From NCBI GenBank assembly GCA_027064485.1, contig JAMOPR010000085.1, positions 1 through 15,223 on the forward strand: a stretch of DNA of 15,223 nucleotides. Direction: 5' to 3'. Under the pieces are notes generated by a model that made no database searches, had not been told where the DNA came from, and saw only the letters and a list, made by a program, of their open reading frames with translations. Made by a program: the position numbers and the translations under genes. The stretch comes from Desulfurobacteriaceae bacterium. Its GTDB lineage: Bacteria; Aquificota; Aquificia; Desulfurobacteriales; Desulfurobacteriaceae. Each line of letters starts with the position of its first letter. Position 1 is the first letter of the stretch. Below, piece by piece: positions 14,247-15,223 of this stretch.

Positions 14247-15223
14247 CTAAAGGTCATTTCCCGAGTAGGAAAGGTTCATGCTCTTATTTATTAGAGGGAA
14301 ATCTGCAACGATGTCTCCCAAAACGGCAAACTGAATTGTTTGCCAGTTCATAAACGACGGGTCTCTCACCTTTACCCTGAACGGCTTATCGTCTTCCGAA
14401 GCCATTACAAAATAAACCAAATTTCCCCTTGGAGACTCAACCGCAGAAATGGCATAAGAGTATGGTTCGGGTTTTTTAAACTCGCTGGAAAGGGATTTTT
14501 CCTTATTTTTCTCGAGTTTTGAAAGAATTTCACCTACAAGTTCTGCTGAAATTTCCACTTCTTCAGCTCTTATTAAAGCTCTTGCCAGAACATCTCCCGT
14601 ATCCTTTACTGTAACTTTCAAGGGAAGTTCCTCATAGCAGAGGTAGGGCAGGTCTAACCGCGTGTCTGTTTTGACGTTAGAAGCTCTGGCAATTACTCCT
14701 ACGGCAGATAATTCCTTGATTGTTTCTTCTTTAACCGTTCCTGTTGTTTCGTATCTATCCATAATTTGAGCAGAGTTAATCATCAGATTAACAAGGTTCT
14801 TAAAGTCTTTTAACACTTCTTTTAGGACTTCTCTTATCCTTTTTGCTCTTTCTGCGTCTATATCAACGTTAACTCCGCCTATTCTGTTAACGCCTCTCAA
14901 GAACCTGTGCCCTGATATCTCTTTCTGGAGTCTCATTAGTTTTTCTTTTAGGATGTGGCCTCTTTGAGCTCCAAAGGTGTATCCGATATCGCCGAAAAGG
15001 AATGCAAAGTCAGAAACGTGGTTGGTGATTCTTTCTATCTCGGCAAGGAGCGTTCTTATTAGTTTTGCCCTTTCTGGTATTTCAGTGCCGCTCAAGTTTT
15101 CTACTGCCGAAGCAAAGCACAGCGAATGAGAAAAGGAGTTATCTCCAGAAACCCTTTCTGCCAGCTTAATACCTTCTTGATAAGTTTGGGATTCAAATAG
15201 TTTTTCAATACCTTTGTGCTTCC
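14247..15223 (-). CDS. Group 4 hydrogenase-like large subunit without NiFe ligands (Ehr-type), 5' part outside the window
   Basis: 324 residues are visible, beginning KHKGIEKLFE and running to a stop at 14247; the gene continues past the right edge, so the TTG at 15095 is not the start. It belongs to the NuoD/HycE/EchE family (HKGIEKL, AERVSGDNSFSH, RFLRGVNRIGGV, ESPRGN, and the C-terminal ADFPLINKS block). In real hydrogenases four cysteines hold Ni-Fe: RxCGxC near the start and DPCxxC at the end. Here those positions are S25, N28 (RVSGDNSFSH) and S318, G321 (NLSYSGND). H32 of the first motif is kept. The protein stops right after the second motif. It therefore cannot bind Ni-Fe in the usual way and matches the energy-converting hydrogenase-related (Ehr) group; its substrate is unknown. 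Confidence 0.9.
   Translation of the reverse strand, partial: KHKGIEKLFESQTYQEGIKLAERVSGDNSFSHSLCFASAVENLSGTEIPERAKLIRTLLAEIERITNHVSDFAFLFGDIGYTFGAQRGHILKEKLMRLQKEISGHRFLRGVNRIGGVNVDIDAERAKRIREVLKEVLKDFKNLVNLMINSAQIMDRYETTGTVKEETIKELSAVGVIARASNVKTDTRLDLPYLCYEELPLKVTVKDTGDVLARALIRAEEVEISAELVGEILSKLEKNKEKSLSSEFKKPEPYSYAISAVESPRGNLVYFVMASEDDKPFRVKVRDPSFMNWQTIQFAVLGDIVADFPLINKSMNLSYSGNDL

Noticed and set aside
15093..15095. TTG at 15095 as the start of the hydrogenase-like large subunit
   Set aside because: The same frame stays open and conserved (HKGIEKL, RVSGDNSFSH) to the window edge, so the gene is cut by the edge.
1..15223. CRISPR arrays, tRNA or rRNA genes, insertion sequences, long repeats
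   Set aside because: No regularly spaced repeats, tRNA-like cloverleaf, rRNA-like stretch, transposase or terminal inverted repeats were seen on reading both strands.

Overview
The window comes from a thermophile-like bacterial chromosome with moderate to low G+C, very tight gene packing and many lysine- and glutamate-rich proteins. Gene content (a UGA-containing selD, an archaeal-type homocysteine biosynthesis protein, a hydrogenase-like respiratory complex that has lost its nickel ligands, DsrE and a type IV pilin-like protein) fits a sulfur- or hydrogen-metabolising member of the Aquificota, possibly Desulfurobacteriaceae. That placement is inferred from gene content and style only; no rRNA gene is present.

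Left part (1-4894). On the minus strand a TPR-repeat protein is followed by hemW, which runs off the left edge and has no ordinary start codon. Diverging from them is a plus-strand run of four overlapping genes: a HhH-GPD/AGOG-like DNA glycosylase candidate, a type IV pilin/pseudopilin-like protein, a small membrane coiled-coil protein, and ornithine carbamoyltransferase (argF). A strong hairpin follows argF and separates it from the convergent operon.

Centre (4898-12103), all minus strand. This looks like one operon of eight genes: selD, rimO, a MNT nucleotidyltransferase, its HEPN partner, a homocysteine biosynthesis (HcyBio) protein, valS, and two short membrane proteins of 59 and 33 residues. 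Gaps are a few bases or are overlaps (TAATG twice). selD contains an in-frame UGA at the catalytic position (U15) followed by hairpin-forming sequence. A standard gene caller starts it too late, at the GTG at 12025, and loses the active site.

Right part (12168-15223). A plus-strand HD-domain phosphohydrolase gene diverges from selD. Its stop overlaps the stop of a convergent minus-strand operon: a group 4 [NiFe]-hydrogenase-like large subunit (5' part outside the window), a matching small subunit, and a DsrE-family protein. The large subunit has lost all four nickel-binding cysteines, while the small subunit keeps its iron-sulfur cysteines. This is the pattern of energy-converting hydrogenase-related (Ehr) complexes rather than true hydrogenases. 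The overlapping dsrE-like gene makes a sulfur-linked role a reasonable hypothesis.

The most interesting points are the selenocysteine SelD, the nickel-less complex joined to DsrE, the HEPN-MNT pair inside a housekeeping operon, the two small proteins after valS, and the missing canonical start of hemW. I saw no tRNA, rRNA, CRISPR array, insertion sequence or prophage.
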